The notes under the pieces: model-generated | What the model saw: the letters and a program-made list of their open reading frames with translations, nothing else | The model's database searches: none | What the model was told of the DNA's origin: nothing | Assembly (NCBI RefSeq): GCF_030068505.1 | Contig: NZ_JAQOSO010000047.1 | Span: 1 to 33,226 of the forward strand | Source of the DNA: Roseofilum capinflatum BLCC-M114 | GTDB taxonomy: Bacteria; Cyanobacteriota; Cyanobacteriia; Cyanobacteriales; Desertifilaceae | DNA length: 33,226 bases | Direction: 5' to 3' | Translations under genes and position numbers: made by a program | In this document: in pieces, positions 1-7,304 of the stretch | Layout: each line of letters opens with the position of its first letter | How positions within the stretch are numbered: position 1 is the stretch's first letter

Positions 1-123
1 GAGGGATATAGGGAGAGGGCATTTCCAATTGCACAACTCATTTAGACTAGCTATATCTCCCCAATCTCCCCATCCCCCCATCTCCAAAAGCGCTATAAAA
101 GATAAGGGGAATTACTTTATGGA

Positions 124-1266
124 GTGAAGAGCGTGATACGGACGATCGCCGATTGGTTAGAGAGAAAATGGGTTAATCCAGCTTATGCGGGATGGTTGTT
201 AGGCGCTCTGATGGTCTTCTTTTTCGGGGCAGCGACCAATACCATGGTGGGATGGTTGTATGTGATTAGCGGTATTCTCGCTGCTCTGCTACTTATGGCC
301 GCTATTTTACCCGTGCGATCGCTGCGCGGCCTAGAGGTCCGTCGCCATCGTCTCCGTCCCATCAGTGCCGGGGATCATCTCACCATTGAACTCGACATCG
401 AAAATCGCACCAACCAACCCAAAACTCTGCTCCAAGTACAAGACCTACTTCCCTTTGTCCTCAGTCCTCCCCAAACCGCCGCGATCGCCCATATCCCCCC
501 TCACAGCAGCTATAAATGGATTTACGATCAACCGACCCAAAAAAGAGGAATTTATCGCTGGAGTACCCTACAGCTCAGGACAGCCGCCCCTTTGGGCTTA
601 TTTTGGTGTCGCCGTCGCCGGGAAGCACGGGCCACGGCGATCGTTTATCCGCAAGTCCTGCCCCTGCGGAGTTGTCCCCTGATTGACGACCTGGGGCAAG
701 ACCAAAGCCCGAAATTTAAGCGCGACCAGCAGGGCATCCAAAATGCCACAGAAGGGCTGACTCGCTCCTTGCGCCCCTACCGCATTGGCGACCCCTTAAG
801 GCTGATTCACTGGCGCACCAGCGCCCGCTATGGGGACTTAAGGGTACGAGAATTAGAAATTATGGCCGGTGGTGACGATGTGGTGATTGCCCTCGATACG
901 GAATGGGCTTGGCATCCAGAAACCTTTGAACAAGCGGTTATTGCTGCGGCTTCCCTCTATTTCCACGCCTCCCGTCGGCAAATGAATGTTAAGCTCTGGA
1001 CAGCTTACACGGGTCTGATTCAGGGCCATCAAGTGGTGTTAGAGAGCCTTGCCGGAACGGGTTTTGGGGAACCTGCCCGGAATTTACCCAATTTACCCTT
1101 AATTTTACTGACCCAAAATAGCGATCGCCTCAATCAGCTCCCCATGGGCAGTCGTTGGGTGTTTTGGCCCCCAGAAGAGGGGTCTGGCCACATTAAACCA
1201 GAGTTTAAGGGTTTAGAGATCAAGGGCGATCGTCCCCTAGAGTCCGAATTGCAACAGCCCCTGTAA
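124..1266 (+). CDS. DUF58 domain membrane-anchored protein
   Basis: A 380-residue protein with two hydrophobic segments near the N-terminus (about residues 22-38 and 41-63), followed by a soluble region. The conserved DUF58 signature is visible as IHWRTSARYGDLRVRELE (about residues 228-245). In other bacteria DUF58 proteins are often encoded beside MoxR ATPases and transglutaminase-like genes and are thought to help protein maturation or the cell envelope; no such partner is in the window, although the neighbour could lie upstream of the left edge. The start is uncertain. GTG at 124 opens the frame, but GTG at 133 has a better-placed GGAG eight bases upstream. An ATG at 119 is closed at once by TGA. 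The family call is confident; the biochemical role is unknown. Confidence 0.85.
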   Translation: MKSVIRTIADWLERKWVNPAYAGWLLGALMVFFFGAATNTMVGWLYVISGILAALLLMAAILPVRSLRGLEVRRHRLRPISAGDHLTIELDIENRTNQPKTLLQVQDLLPFVLSPPQTAAIAHIPPHSSYKWIYDQPTQKRGIYRWSTLQLRTAAPLGLFWCRRRREARATAIVYPQVLPLRSCPLIDDLGQDQSPKFKRDQQGIQNATEGLTRSLRPYRIGDPLRLIHWRTSARYGDLRVRELEIMAGGDDVVIALDTEWAWHPETFEQAVIAAASLYFHASRRQMNVKLWTAYTGLIQGHQVVLESLAGTGFGEPARNLPNLPLILLTQNSDRLNQLPMGSRWVFWPPEEGSGHIKPEFKGLEIKGDRPLESELQQPL

Positions 1267-1283
1267 TGAGTAATGAGTAATGA
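1264..1283. repeat. TAATGAG short tandem repeat at the DUF58 stop
   Basis: About two and a half copies of TAATGAG begin at the DUF58 stop codon. Short heptamer repeats of this kind are common in spacers of filamentous cyanobacteria. No function is evident. Confidence 0.6.
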
Positions 1284-1340
1284 TATCAAATCTATTTATT
1301 GACGCTACAGATCTCTGTAGATACTGTCTTGGATGTCAAG

Positions 1341-1394
1341 GGGCGGGTTCACCAAAATTTAGGAGACAAAGCAGTTAATTCTGTAAACCCGCCC
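1341..1394. repeat. Inverted repeat GGGCGGGTT / AACCCGCCC
   Basis: A perfect 9-bp inverted repeat with arms at 1341-1349 and 1386-1394 encloses an A/T-rich 36-base core. It lies between the convergent DUF58 and Uma2 genes. It could be a small non-autonomous mobile element or a weak bidirectional terminator; neither arm is followed by a T tract, so a terminator is less likely. Confidence 0.5.
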
Positions 1395-1441
1395 TCACCC
1401 ATGAGCTTTTCATCATCCTGCATAATTTTACAGTAAGCGAC

Positions 1442-2215
1442 CTACAGGGAGTCGGGATCAATATCGAGCTGTCGGAGCTTATCCCGTAATTGTTGTAACT
1501 CCGACTCAGCTTGTTCTGCTCGTTGCTGTTCTTGGTCAGCTCGTTGTTGTTCTTGTTCTGCTCGTTCGCTTGGTGTTGGTATCCACTTCCCACTACCATC
1601 GTAAAAGCGCAACCACAACCCTTCTATTCCCTCATAGACCCCTTGCCATAACCCTAATCCTAGCCCTAATGCCTCTAACCAGACTTTCTTTTGAGATAAG
1701 TCCAATGGTTCGTATTTTCCCGCCTTGAGGACAAACCCTCGCAAGTTATTCTGATAGCGATCGTAAATAAAATAATAGGGAACCTGTAAAATTTTCTCGT
1801 ACACTTCCCATTTGGTTGGCGGTTTTTCCTCTTGGCGCTCTGTGCGTCCTAAGTCTTCATCTTCCGTTCCTGGGGATGCTAACTCAATCACCATAAATGG
1901 ACTGACTTTTTCTTGCCAGATCACATAACTTAGGCGTAATTCCTTTTGATTACGACTACGCTTGGCTCCCAACACTAGAAACCAATCAGGGCGTTTGTAC
2001 CATAGGGTATTATTGCTTTCATAGTAGAGGTTGAGATCGCTGGCGATAAAATAGTCTTCTTCCGGGTAGCGGGGAGATTGACAAGTTTGACTGAGTAAAT
2101 CTGGTTGGTAATCGTGAAATTCATCAGGCAATCCAGGTTCCTCCGGGTTTTCGCTGGGCAGCTCGTACATGGTGGGCAGAGATTTCTGCTTGGCATAGGG
2201 ATATAGTTGAGTCAT
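1442..2215 (-). CDS. Uma2 family (DUF820) putative nuclease, copy A
   Basis: A 257-residue Uma2-type protein, a family with a restriction-endonuclease-like fold that is greatly expanded in cyanobacteria; its cellular job is unknown. Visible landmarks are KRPDWFLV (the PD of a PD-(D/E)XK core), VIELASPGTEDEDLG and YYFIYDRY. The C-terminus is a charged coiled coil rich in Q, E and R. The start at 2215 is chosen because residues from there match the second copy exactly; the open frame continues upstream to 2344 only by running backwards through the tail of copy B. Compared with copy B it has 14 extra residues of RADQEQQ-type repeats in the coiled coil and Gly instead of Arg in the DGSGKW segment. 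The family call is strong; catalytic activity is untested. Confidence 0.85.
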   Translation of the reverse strand: MTQLYPYAKQKSLPTMYELPSENPEEPGLPDEFHDYQPDLLSQTCQSPRYPEEDYFIASDLNLYYESNNTLWYKRPDWFLVLGAKRSRNQKELRLSYVIWQEKVSPFMVIELASPGTEDEDLGRTERQEEKPPTKWEVYEKILQVPYYFIYDRYQNNLRGFVLKAGKYEPLDLSQKKVWLEALGLGLGLWQGVYEGIEGLWLRFYDGSGKWIPTPSERAEQEQQRADQEQQRAEQAESELQQLRDKLRQLDIDPDSL

Positions 2216-2234
2216 GGCTTTACAGATATAGCGT

Positions 2235-2966
2235 TTACAGGGAATCAGGATCAATGTTGAATTGTTGGAGCTTATCGCGTAATTGTTGTAACTCCGACTC
2301 AGCTTGTTCTGCTCGTTCGCTTGGTGTTGGTATCCACTTCCCACTGCGATCGTAAAAGCGCAACCACAACCCTTCTATTCCCTCATAGACCCCTTGCCAT
2401 AACCCTAATCCTAGCCCTAATGCCTCTAACCAGACTTTCTTTTGAGATAAGTCCAATGGTTCGTATTTTCCCGCCTTGAGGACAAACCCTCGCAAGTTAT
2501 TCTGATAGCGATCGTAAATAAAATAATAGGGAACCTGTAAAATTTTCTCGTACACTTCCCATTTGGTTGGCGGTTTTTCCTCTTGGCGCTCTGTGCGTCC
2601 TAAGTCTTCATCTTCCGTTCCTGGGGATGCTAACTCAATCACCATAAATGGACTGACTTTTTCTTGCCAGATCACATAACTTAGGCGTAATTCCTTTTGA
2701 TTACGACTACGCTTGGCTCCCAACACTAGAAACCAATCAGGGCGTTTGTACCATAGGGTATTATTGCTTTCATAGTAGAGGTTGAGATCGCTGGCGATAA
2801 AATAGTCTTCTTCCGGGTAGCGGGGAGATTGACAAGTTTGACTGAGTAAATCTGGTTGGTAATCGTGAAATTCATCAGGCAATCCAGGTTCCTCCGGGTT
2901 TTCGCTGGGCAGCTCGTACATGGTGGGCAGAGATTTCTGCTTGGCATAGGGATATAGTTGAGTCAT
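2235..2966 (-). CDS. Uma2 family (DUF820) putative nuclease, copy B
   Basis: A 243-residue protein identical to copy A over roughly its first 200 residues, with the same PD, VIELASPG and YYFIYDRY landmarks. It differs only in DRSGKW and in a shorter coiled-coil tail ending LQQFNIDPDSL. It lies directly upstream of copy A in transcription order with a 19-base gap, so the two could be cotranscribed. The start ATG at 2966 is preceded by a segment that matches the region before copy A for only about ten bases, which marks the end of the duplication. Both copies are intact, so neither can be called a pseudogene. Confidence 0.85.
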   Translation of the reverse strand: MTQLYPYAKQKSLPTMYELPSENPEEPGLPDEFHDYQPDLLSQTCQSPRYPEEDYFIASDLNLYYESNNTLWYKRPDWFLVLGAKRSRNQKELRLSYVIWQEKVSPFMVIELASPGTEDEDLGRTERQEEKPPTKWEVYEKILQVPYYFIYDRYQNNLRGFVLKAGKYEPLDLSQKKVWLEALGLGLGLWQGVYEGIEGLWLRFYDRSGKWIPTPSERAEQAESELQQLRDKLQQFNIDPDSL

Positions 2967-3016
2967 GGCTTTACAGAGAACCGCTTATAGAGGGTGAAAG
3001 ACCTAAACACAAGTCA

Positions 3017-3079
3017 GTAGGGTGGGCCAGGTATAGTAAGAGCATTGTTGATTTGCTTCTTGAGGCTTGCCCACCCTAC
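3017..3079. repeat. Inverted repeat GTAGGGTGGGC / GCCCACCCTAC
   Basis: A perfect 11-bp inverted repeat with arms at 3017-3027 and 3069-3079 encloses a 41-base core. GTAGGGTGGGC-type palindromes are, from memory, dispersed in many cyanobacterial genomes and look like miniature mobile elements. This one lies between ndhS and the Uma2 pair, mirroring the different inverted repeat at 1341-1394 on the other side. Confidence 0.6.
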
Positions 3080-3103
3080 AGATGGTTTGCAATTATAGCT
3101 ATT

Positions 3104-3289
3104 TTACTTCGTCGTCGTGGGGTCATCAATTTCCAGTTCTGCCAGTCGGAAGGTGACCAACTTATCCCAGTTTCCTCCCTCAAACAGTACCGCAGCCTTA
3201 CCATCGGTTACCCGTTGCACTTGGCCGGTAAAGCCATAATAGGTATCACCCATATTTTTTACCCGTACTGCTACACCTGGTAAGATCAT
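3104..3289 (-). CDS. ndhS: NAD(P)H-quinone oxidoreductase (NDH-1) subunit S
   Basis: A 61-residue SH3-like protein. The block [20 protein letters not shown] is typical of NdhS (formerly DUF3252; Synechocystis Ssl0352 and plant CRR31). NdhS sits at the ferredoxin-docking site of the thylakoid NDH-1 complex and supports cyclic electron flow around photosystem I. The N-terminal [12 protein letters not shown] is also family-typical and fixes the start; GAGG lies nine bases before the ATG. It begins 41 bases after the rodA stop on the same strand, so it may be the last gene of the mrp-rodA unit. A plus-strand frame over the same bases is a shadow. Confidence 0.88.
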   Translation of the reverse strand: MILPGVAVRVKNMGDTYYGFTGQVQRVTDGKAAVLFEGGNWDKLVTFRLAELEIDDPTTTK

Positions 3290-3330
3290 CGTTTTTTACC
3301 TCAATTCTCTCAAATTTGATCAATATCCTC

Positions 3331-4602
3331 TTAAAACTTTAGCCGATGTCGGTAATTAGCGACCGCTTCCACCAAGCCGATCGCCAAAAAATTCGTCAGC
3401 AGAGCCGATCGCCCATAACTCATCCAAGGTAGCGGAATTCCCGTCACTGGAGCCAGGCCAATAGTCATGCCAATATTGACCATCACCTGAAACACAATCA
3501 TCGATAATACCCCGATCGCCAGCAAGGAACCAAAATTATCCTTCGCATTTTGGGCAATCATCACCAACCGAAAACAGATTAACCAGAAAACCACCAACAG
3601 GATCGCCGCGCCAATAAATCCCAACTCCTCACCCACCGCCGAAAAGATAAAATCCGTATGTTGTTCGGGAATAAAATGGAGTTGGGTTTGGGTTCCTTGA
3701 TATAACCCCGTGCCATGGAGTTGTCCTGAACCAATGGCAATCCGAGATTGAATCAGATGATAACCTCCCCCTAGGGGATCTTTTTCTGGATCGAGAAATA
3801 GGATTAAGCGGTCTTTCTGATAATCCTTGAGCAGTCCCCAAAACACCTCACCCAGAAATCCGAATCCAGTCGTCAGGGCTAGGGTAACCCCAGCTCCGAT
3901 GCGCGGCCAAGGTAAACTTGTCCAAGCTAACAGAACCAGTAAACCTGCCCAAGCAAACCAGGCAGGAAGATAAAGATTAAACAGGATCGCTGAGACAATC
4001 GGAGAGATGAGTAAAATCAGCCAACTGGGATTAGTATTGGCCCAGTAGAGCATTCCCAAGGCGATCGCCCCAAATACGAGGGAGGTTCCTAAGTCCGGTT
4101 GTAAGAATACTAAAGCCCAGGGTACGCCAACAATAGCCAGGGTTTTAAACAAGCCCGATAGTGTGGACGCTCCCTTACTGTGCAGGAGAGACGCTAAGGT
4201 AATAATCACCCCCAATTTGGCGAATTCAGAGGGTTGAATATTAAATCCTCCAATCGTAATCCATCTTTGCGCCCCTAAAGCCGTTGTCCCCACAAAAATC
4301 ACCGCTAACAGGGAAACATTGGTAATGCCATAAATAATCCATTGCCATTGGATCAGTTGCTGGTAGCGCCAACGGGAAATAAATAGGGCTAGGATACACC
4401 CCATTCCCCCAATAATCCAATGTTGCACCCAATCGGTGTATTCGAGATTAAGCTGGGTCGATCGGATCATAATCCCACCAAATAGGGTCAGTCCCACCAC
4501 TAAGATGAGTAGGAACCAATCTAAGTTTTTCCAACTACTGAGTAGGGAAAGCCAGCGAATTCTAGAACCTGAATTGGCAGAGTAAAATAGGGATCTACGC
4601 AT
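3331..4602 (-). CDS. rodA: Rod-shape determining protein RodA, SEDS peptidoglycan glycosyltransferase
   Basis: A 423-residue polytopic membrane protein of the FtsW/RodA/SpoVE family, which polymerises lipid II into glycan strands during cell elongation together with a class B PBP. Family landmarks are GAQRWITIGGFNIQPSEFAK, QPDLGTSLVFGA, DPEKDPLGGGYHLIQSRIAIGSG, EQHTDFIFSAVGEELGF and GIPLPWMSYGRSALL. The length is normal. Two features match RodA rather than FtsW: the short N-terminus before the first membrane span, and the LDWFLL / GGIMIRSTQ start. It lies 112 bases after mrp on the same strand. The sequence before the ATG is an unusual pyrimidine-rich heptamer repeat with no Shine-Dalgarno motif, and no good in-frame alternative start follows. 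Confidence 0.92.
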   Translation of the reverse strand: MRRSLFYSANSGSRIRWLSLLSSWKNLDWFLLILVVGLTLFGGIMIRSTQLNLEYTDWVQHWIIGGMGCILALFISRWRYQQLIQWQWIIYGITNVSLLAVIFVGTTALGAQRWITIGGFNIQPSEFAKLGVIITLASLLHSKGASTLSGLFKTLAIVGVPWALVFLQPDLGTSLVFGAIALGMLYWANTNPSWLILLISPIVSAILFNLYLPAWFAWAGLLVLLAWTSLPWPRIGAGVTLALTTGFGFLGEVFWGLLKDYQKDRLILFLDPEKDPLGGGYHLIQSRIAIGSGQLHGTGLYQGTQTQLHFIPEQHTDFIFSAVGEELGFIGAAILLVVFWLICFRLVMIAQNAKDNFGSLLAIGVLSMIVFQVMVNIGMTIGLAPVTGIPLPWMSYGRSALLTNFLAIGLVEAVANYRHRLKF

Positions 4603-4666
4603 AGGGGAATAGGAAATAGGGAATGGGGAATGGGGAATAGGGAATAGGGAATAGGGAATAGGGAAG
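4603..4666. repeat. GGGAATA heptanucleotide tandem repeat before rodA
   Basis: About nine tandem units of GGGAATA or GGGAATG (plus strand) abut the rodA start codon. In the rodA mRNA this reads as CCCUAUU-type repeats, so the normal ribosome-binding region is pyrimidine-rich. Such tracts can change copy number by slippage. A related short tract occurs near 22369-22384. Confidence 0.8.
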
Positions 4667-4714
4667 GATTAATCCTTCTCTATTCTTGCTAGAGTATCTC
4701 TGGTTTACTCCAAT

Positions 4715-5794
4715 TTATCCGGCGAGGACGGCGACGGAGATTTTAGCGGCGATCGCCTGAGCGACCTTCACTAAGGCTTGAGCGGAGGCAGATTCGGGAG
4801 CGCTCACCACGATGGGTAAGCCCCGATCGCCACCTTCGCGCAAAGACATTTCTAGGGGAATACAACCGAGCAGGGAAATGCCCAGTTCTTCCGAGGTTTT
4901 TGCGCCTCCTCCCGACCCAAAGATGTCATATTGGCGATCGGGCAGATCCGGGGGAATAAAATAACTCATATTTTCCACAATTCCCAGCACTGGAACCCCC
5001 ATCTGTTCAAACATTTTCAGCCCCTTGCGCGAGTCAAGAATGGCTACATTTTGGGGTGTAGTGACAATGATGGCCCCGACCATGGGAACGGCTTGAGTGA
5101 GGGTTAATTGGGCATCTCCGGTTCCGGGGGGCATATCCACAATCAGATAATCTAATTCGCCCCAGTCCACCTGATAGAGGAATTGCCGAATCACCCCATT
5201 GAGCATAGGGCCACGCCAAACCACCGGCTGGTCTTTTTCAATCAAAAAGCCCATGGAAACCAGCTTCACGCCGTGATTAAAGGCGGGTTCGAGGACTTCT
5301 TGTCCGCCTCTCTCTTGTACCATCACCTTGGCTGAGTCTAAGCCCAACATGGTGGGAGCATTGGGGCCGTAGATATCGGCATCAATCAATCCGACCTTGG
5401 CCCCCGTTTGGGCTAAAGCCACGGCCACATTCACCGCCACCGTACTTTTGCCCACACCTCCTTTACCACTGGAGATAGCAATAATATTTTTCACGCCCTC
5501 AATGCCTTGGCGATCGGGTAGAGTATTCTTAGCTTGGGGCGTTTCGGCCGTCACCTCAATATTCACTGCTTGTACCCCTGGGATCTGTTTCACCGCTTTC
5601 GTACAGTCTTCGACAATAAATTCCCGCAGTGGACAAGCTGGAGTTGTCAGTACCAAGGTAAAATTCACATTTCCCTGGTCATCAATCTCAATCTGGCGAA
5701 TCATATTCAGTTCCACCAAACTTTTCCGCAGTTCTGGGTCTTCCACTGGTCGCAGGACTTCTAAAACGGATTGGCGATCGAGGGTCAGATTCAT
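4715..5794 (-). CDS. mrp: Mrp/ApbC family Fe-S cluster carrier P-loop ATPase
   Basis: A 359-residue protein with an N-terminal MIP18/DUF59 domain (residues about 5-80, including TTPACPLREF) joined to a ParA/MinD-like ATPase. The deviant Walker A motif GKGGVGKST is at 110-118, and DADIYGPNAPTMLG and VDMPPGTGDAQLTL follow. Family members carry [4Fe-4S] clusters to apoproteins; the chloroplast homologue HCF101 serves photosystem I. Most bacterial ApbC/Mrp proteins have a CxxC after ENMSYF, but here the segment reads ENMSYFIPPDLPDRQYDIFG with no cysteine, as I recall for cyanobacterial Mrp. The start at 5794 includes the whole DUF59 domain. It is followed by rodA on the same strand. Confidence 0.92.
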   Translation of the reverse strand: MNLTLDRQSVLEVLRPVEDPELRKSLVELNMIRQIEIDDQGNVNFTLVLTTPACPLREFIVEDCTKAVKQIPGVQAVNIEVTAETPQAKNTLPDRQGIEGVKNIIAISSGKGGVGKSTVAVNVAVALAQTGAKVGLIDADIYGPNAPTMLGLDSAKVMVQERGGQEVLEPAFNHGVKLVSMGFLIEKDQPVVWRGPMLNGVIRQFLYQVDWGELDYLIVDMPPGTGDAQLTLTQAVPMVGAIIVTTPQNVAILDSRKGLKMFEQMGVPVLGIVENMSYFIPPDLPDRQYDIFGSGGGAKTSEELGISLLGCIPLEMSLREGGDRGLPIVVSAPESASAQALVKVAQAIAAKISVAVLAG

Positions 5795-5856
5795 AATGAT
5801 TAGCTATTCGCTGTTGATGATTTCGGTGTTACTCATAAAATTTTAACGCTCTTGGG

Positions 5857-5888
5857 GAGTTCTCATGGGTTTTTATTCCCATGAACTC
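5857..5888 (-). terminator. Hairpin at the SRPBCC stop codon
   Basis: GAGTTCATGGG pairs with CCCATGAGAACTC across an A/T-rich loop (bulge of two bases), overlapping the SRPBCC stop. On the minus strand there is no strong U tract after it, so it may only weaken readthrough into mrp. Confidence 0.4.
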
Positions 5889-6411
5889 AAAATCCAAAAT
5901 CCACCGAGTTTTCCGGGGGCGTTTTCTTTCCTGAACTTCCTTGGGCCGCTTTCTCTGCTGCCTTAGCCAGCGCTTCCGCCACCTTAGCCGCATAGGGACG
6001 AATAAAAGACCAAATCACAGGAGAGAGCCATCCTCGCAAGGTAACCGAATAGGAGATCCGCGTTCCCCAAACGGTGGACTCGACTTGGTAGATGATCCGC
6101 TCTTCAATTCCCGGCATGGCCAAAATCCTAATGCTTAAGAGTTCCCTGGGTCTAACTCGTTCGACAAAAATGCGAATCGGAATTGGGCTTAACCGGGTTA
6201 CGGCGCGAAAAATTAGTCCGGGTTTAGGGACTAAACCCCTAGGCACATTGGTTCGCGCTAAGAGGGGATGCCAAGAGACATCCGCGAAATCAACAACGGT
6301 TTGCCATAGATCATCGACGGACGCTGAACTAATGACACGATAGGTTTTGGCTAGGGTACAGCGAACTTTACGACTTTTGCGACCCAATAGCTTAGACAAA
6401 AAATCTGGCAT
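5887..6411 (-). CDS. SRPBCC family (START/polyketide cyclase-like) protein
   Basis: A 174-residue protein with the layout of the SRPBCC superfamily: an early beta strand and helix (RVISSASVDDLWQTVVDFADVSWHPLL), a run of strands, and a long C-terminal helix (AAKVAEALAKAAEKAAQ). These proteins form a helix-grip cavity for hydrophobic ligands; the ligand here cannot be read from sequence. A basic N-terminus (LLGRKSRKVR) precedes the domain. It lies 92 bases upstream of mrp on the same strand, with a hairpin between, so cotranscription is possible but not assured. Confidence 0.7.
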   Translation of the reverse strand: MPDFLSKLLGRKSRKVRCTLAKTYRVISSASVDDLWQTVVDFADVSWHPLLARTNVPRGLVPKPGLIFRAVTRLSPIPIRIFVERVRPRELLSIRILAMPGIEERIIYQVESTVWGTRISYSVTLRGWLSPVIWSFIRPYAAKVAEALAKAAEKAAQGSSGKKTPPENSVDFGF

Positions 6412-6769
6412 TGTCTATTCAATACTCACACTAAAAAATAATAGGGATAAGTGACACGGTTTAGGTTTGAGCAGGATTAGGAGGGTTAATGTCAACGGGG
6501 AGTGGGTCATTCACGCTAGGTTAACATTGCCAGTGAGATCTGCGGATGATGGATTAAGAATTATTTCAGTTCAGAAGGGTTTTTGTGTGTTAGAGGCCTA
6601 GAGGCTGTACTGTTGTGCCCTAAAATGGGGTGCAGAGGATCTCAATGTTGAGGGTTAAATCCAGAAAGTCTGATTGATTATGGGTCTAAGGCTTGTTCCA
6701 AGTCAATTGGAGATACTACAATCAACACCAGAAGTCCACAATTCCTATAGAGAAGGTAGACGAGCCAAA
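6412..6769. other. Gene-free spacer between SRPBCC and STAS genes
   Basis: These 358 bases separate two divergent genes and should hold both promoters. I see no convincing paired -35/-10 elements, no RNA gene and no repeat. An ATG at 6680 would extend the STAS protein by 30 residues that do not resemble the family. Confidence 0.5.
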
Positions 6770-7126
6770 ATGGAGCAAAGAACACACGAAACTGAAGATG
6801 GAACAACGGTGATAGTTTTAACGCCAACTGGCCGTTTGGATATCACTACAGCCTGGCAATTTCGTTTGAAGCTACAGGAATGTATTTCCAAGCTCAGTAG
6901 GCATGTGGTGGTGAATCTGGGTCAAGTCAATTTTATTGATAGCTCAGGTCTAACCTCTTTGGTGGCTGGGATGCGAGATGCGGAGAAAGTCAAAGGCAGT
7001 TTTCGGATCTGTAATGTTCACCCAGAAGCCAAGTTGGTGTTTGAAGTGACGATGATGGATTCTGTATTTGAAATTTTTGAAACGGAAAATGATGCCCTAG
7101 AAGGGGTTCCCAGAATACCTGGATAA
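6770..7126 (+). CDS. STAS domain protein (anti-anti-sigma factor family)
   Basis: A 118-residue single-domain STAS protein, like SpoIIAA/RsbV. The conserved phospho-acceptor loop is FIDSSGLTSLV, with the likely regulatory serine at residue 58 or 59. TPTGRLDITTAW and HPEAKLVFEVTMMD are further family landmarks. Such proteins bind anti-sigma kinases or other partners when unphosphorylated; PP2C phosphatases reset them. No partner kinase or phosphatase is in the window. The start at 6770 is preferred because residues from there align with the domain; the frame is open from TTG 6674 and ATG 6680. It is followed by psb29 on the same strand, with a hairpin between. Confidence 0.82.
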   Translation: MEQRTHETEDGTTVIVLTPTGRLDITTAWQFRLKLQECISKLSRHVVVNLGQVNFIDSSGLTSLVAGMRDAEKVKGSFRICNVHPEAKLVFEVTMMDSVFEIFETENDALEGVPRIPG

Positions 7127-7170
7127 TTTTGGCCGCGAGCATCTTAAGCAAGTTTTTCGGTCGGGAGAGG

Positions 7171-7200
7171 AGACGGTGGGCTTGATTCAAGCAGCCGTCT
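7171..7200 (+). terminator. Hairpin downstream of the STAS gene
   Basis: AGACGG (7171-7176) pairs with CCGTCT (7195-7200), and GCTTG (7180-7184) with CAAGC (7188-7192), around an ATT loop. There is an internal bulge and only a weak T-rich follow-on, so this is a possible terminator of the STAS transcript. Confidence 0.4.
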
Positions 7201-7304
7201 TATGCTCCTGGTAACTGGGGTTCGACTCTGGTTTCTCTGAAAAGTCTTGGCAAAGTGACCTTTAGGGGTGAGAATGGGATCACCCACTCTTGATAATTTT
7301 AGCT

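Noticed and set aside
1375-1599. 74-codon minus-strand frame rich in Asn/Gln
   Set aside because: It overlaps the coiled-coil repeat of Uma2 copy A in another frame; its composition comes from the repeat.
2216-2344. Upstream extension of the Uma2 copy A frame
   Set aside because: The extra residues come from the tail of copy B read in another frame; the conserved start is ATG 2215.
3053-3283. 76-codon plus-strand frame
   Set aside because: It is antisense to ndhS and starts inside the inverted repeat.
7210-7245. GGTTCGACTC resembling a tRNA T-loop
   Set aside because: The flanking bases do not form a T stem, and no acceptor or anticodon stem could be drawn.
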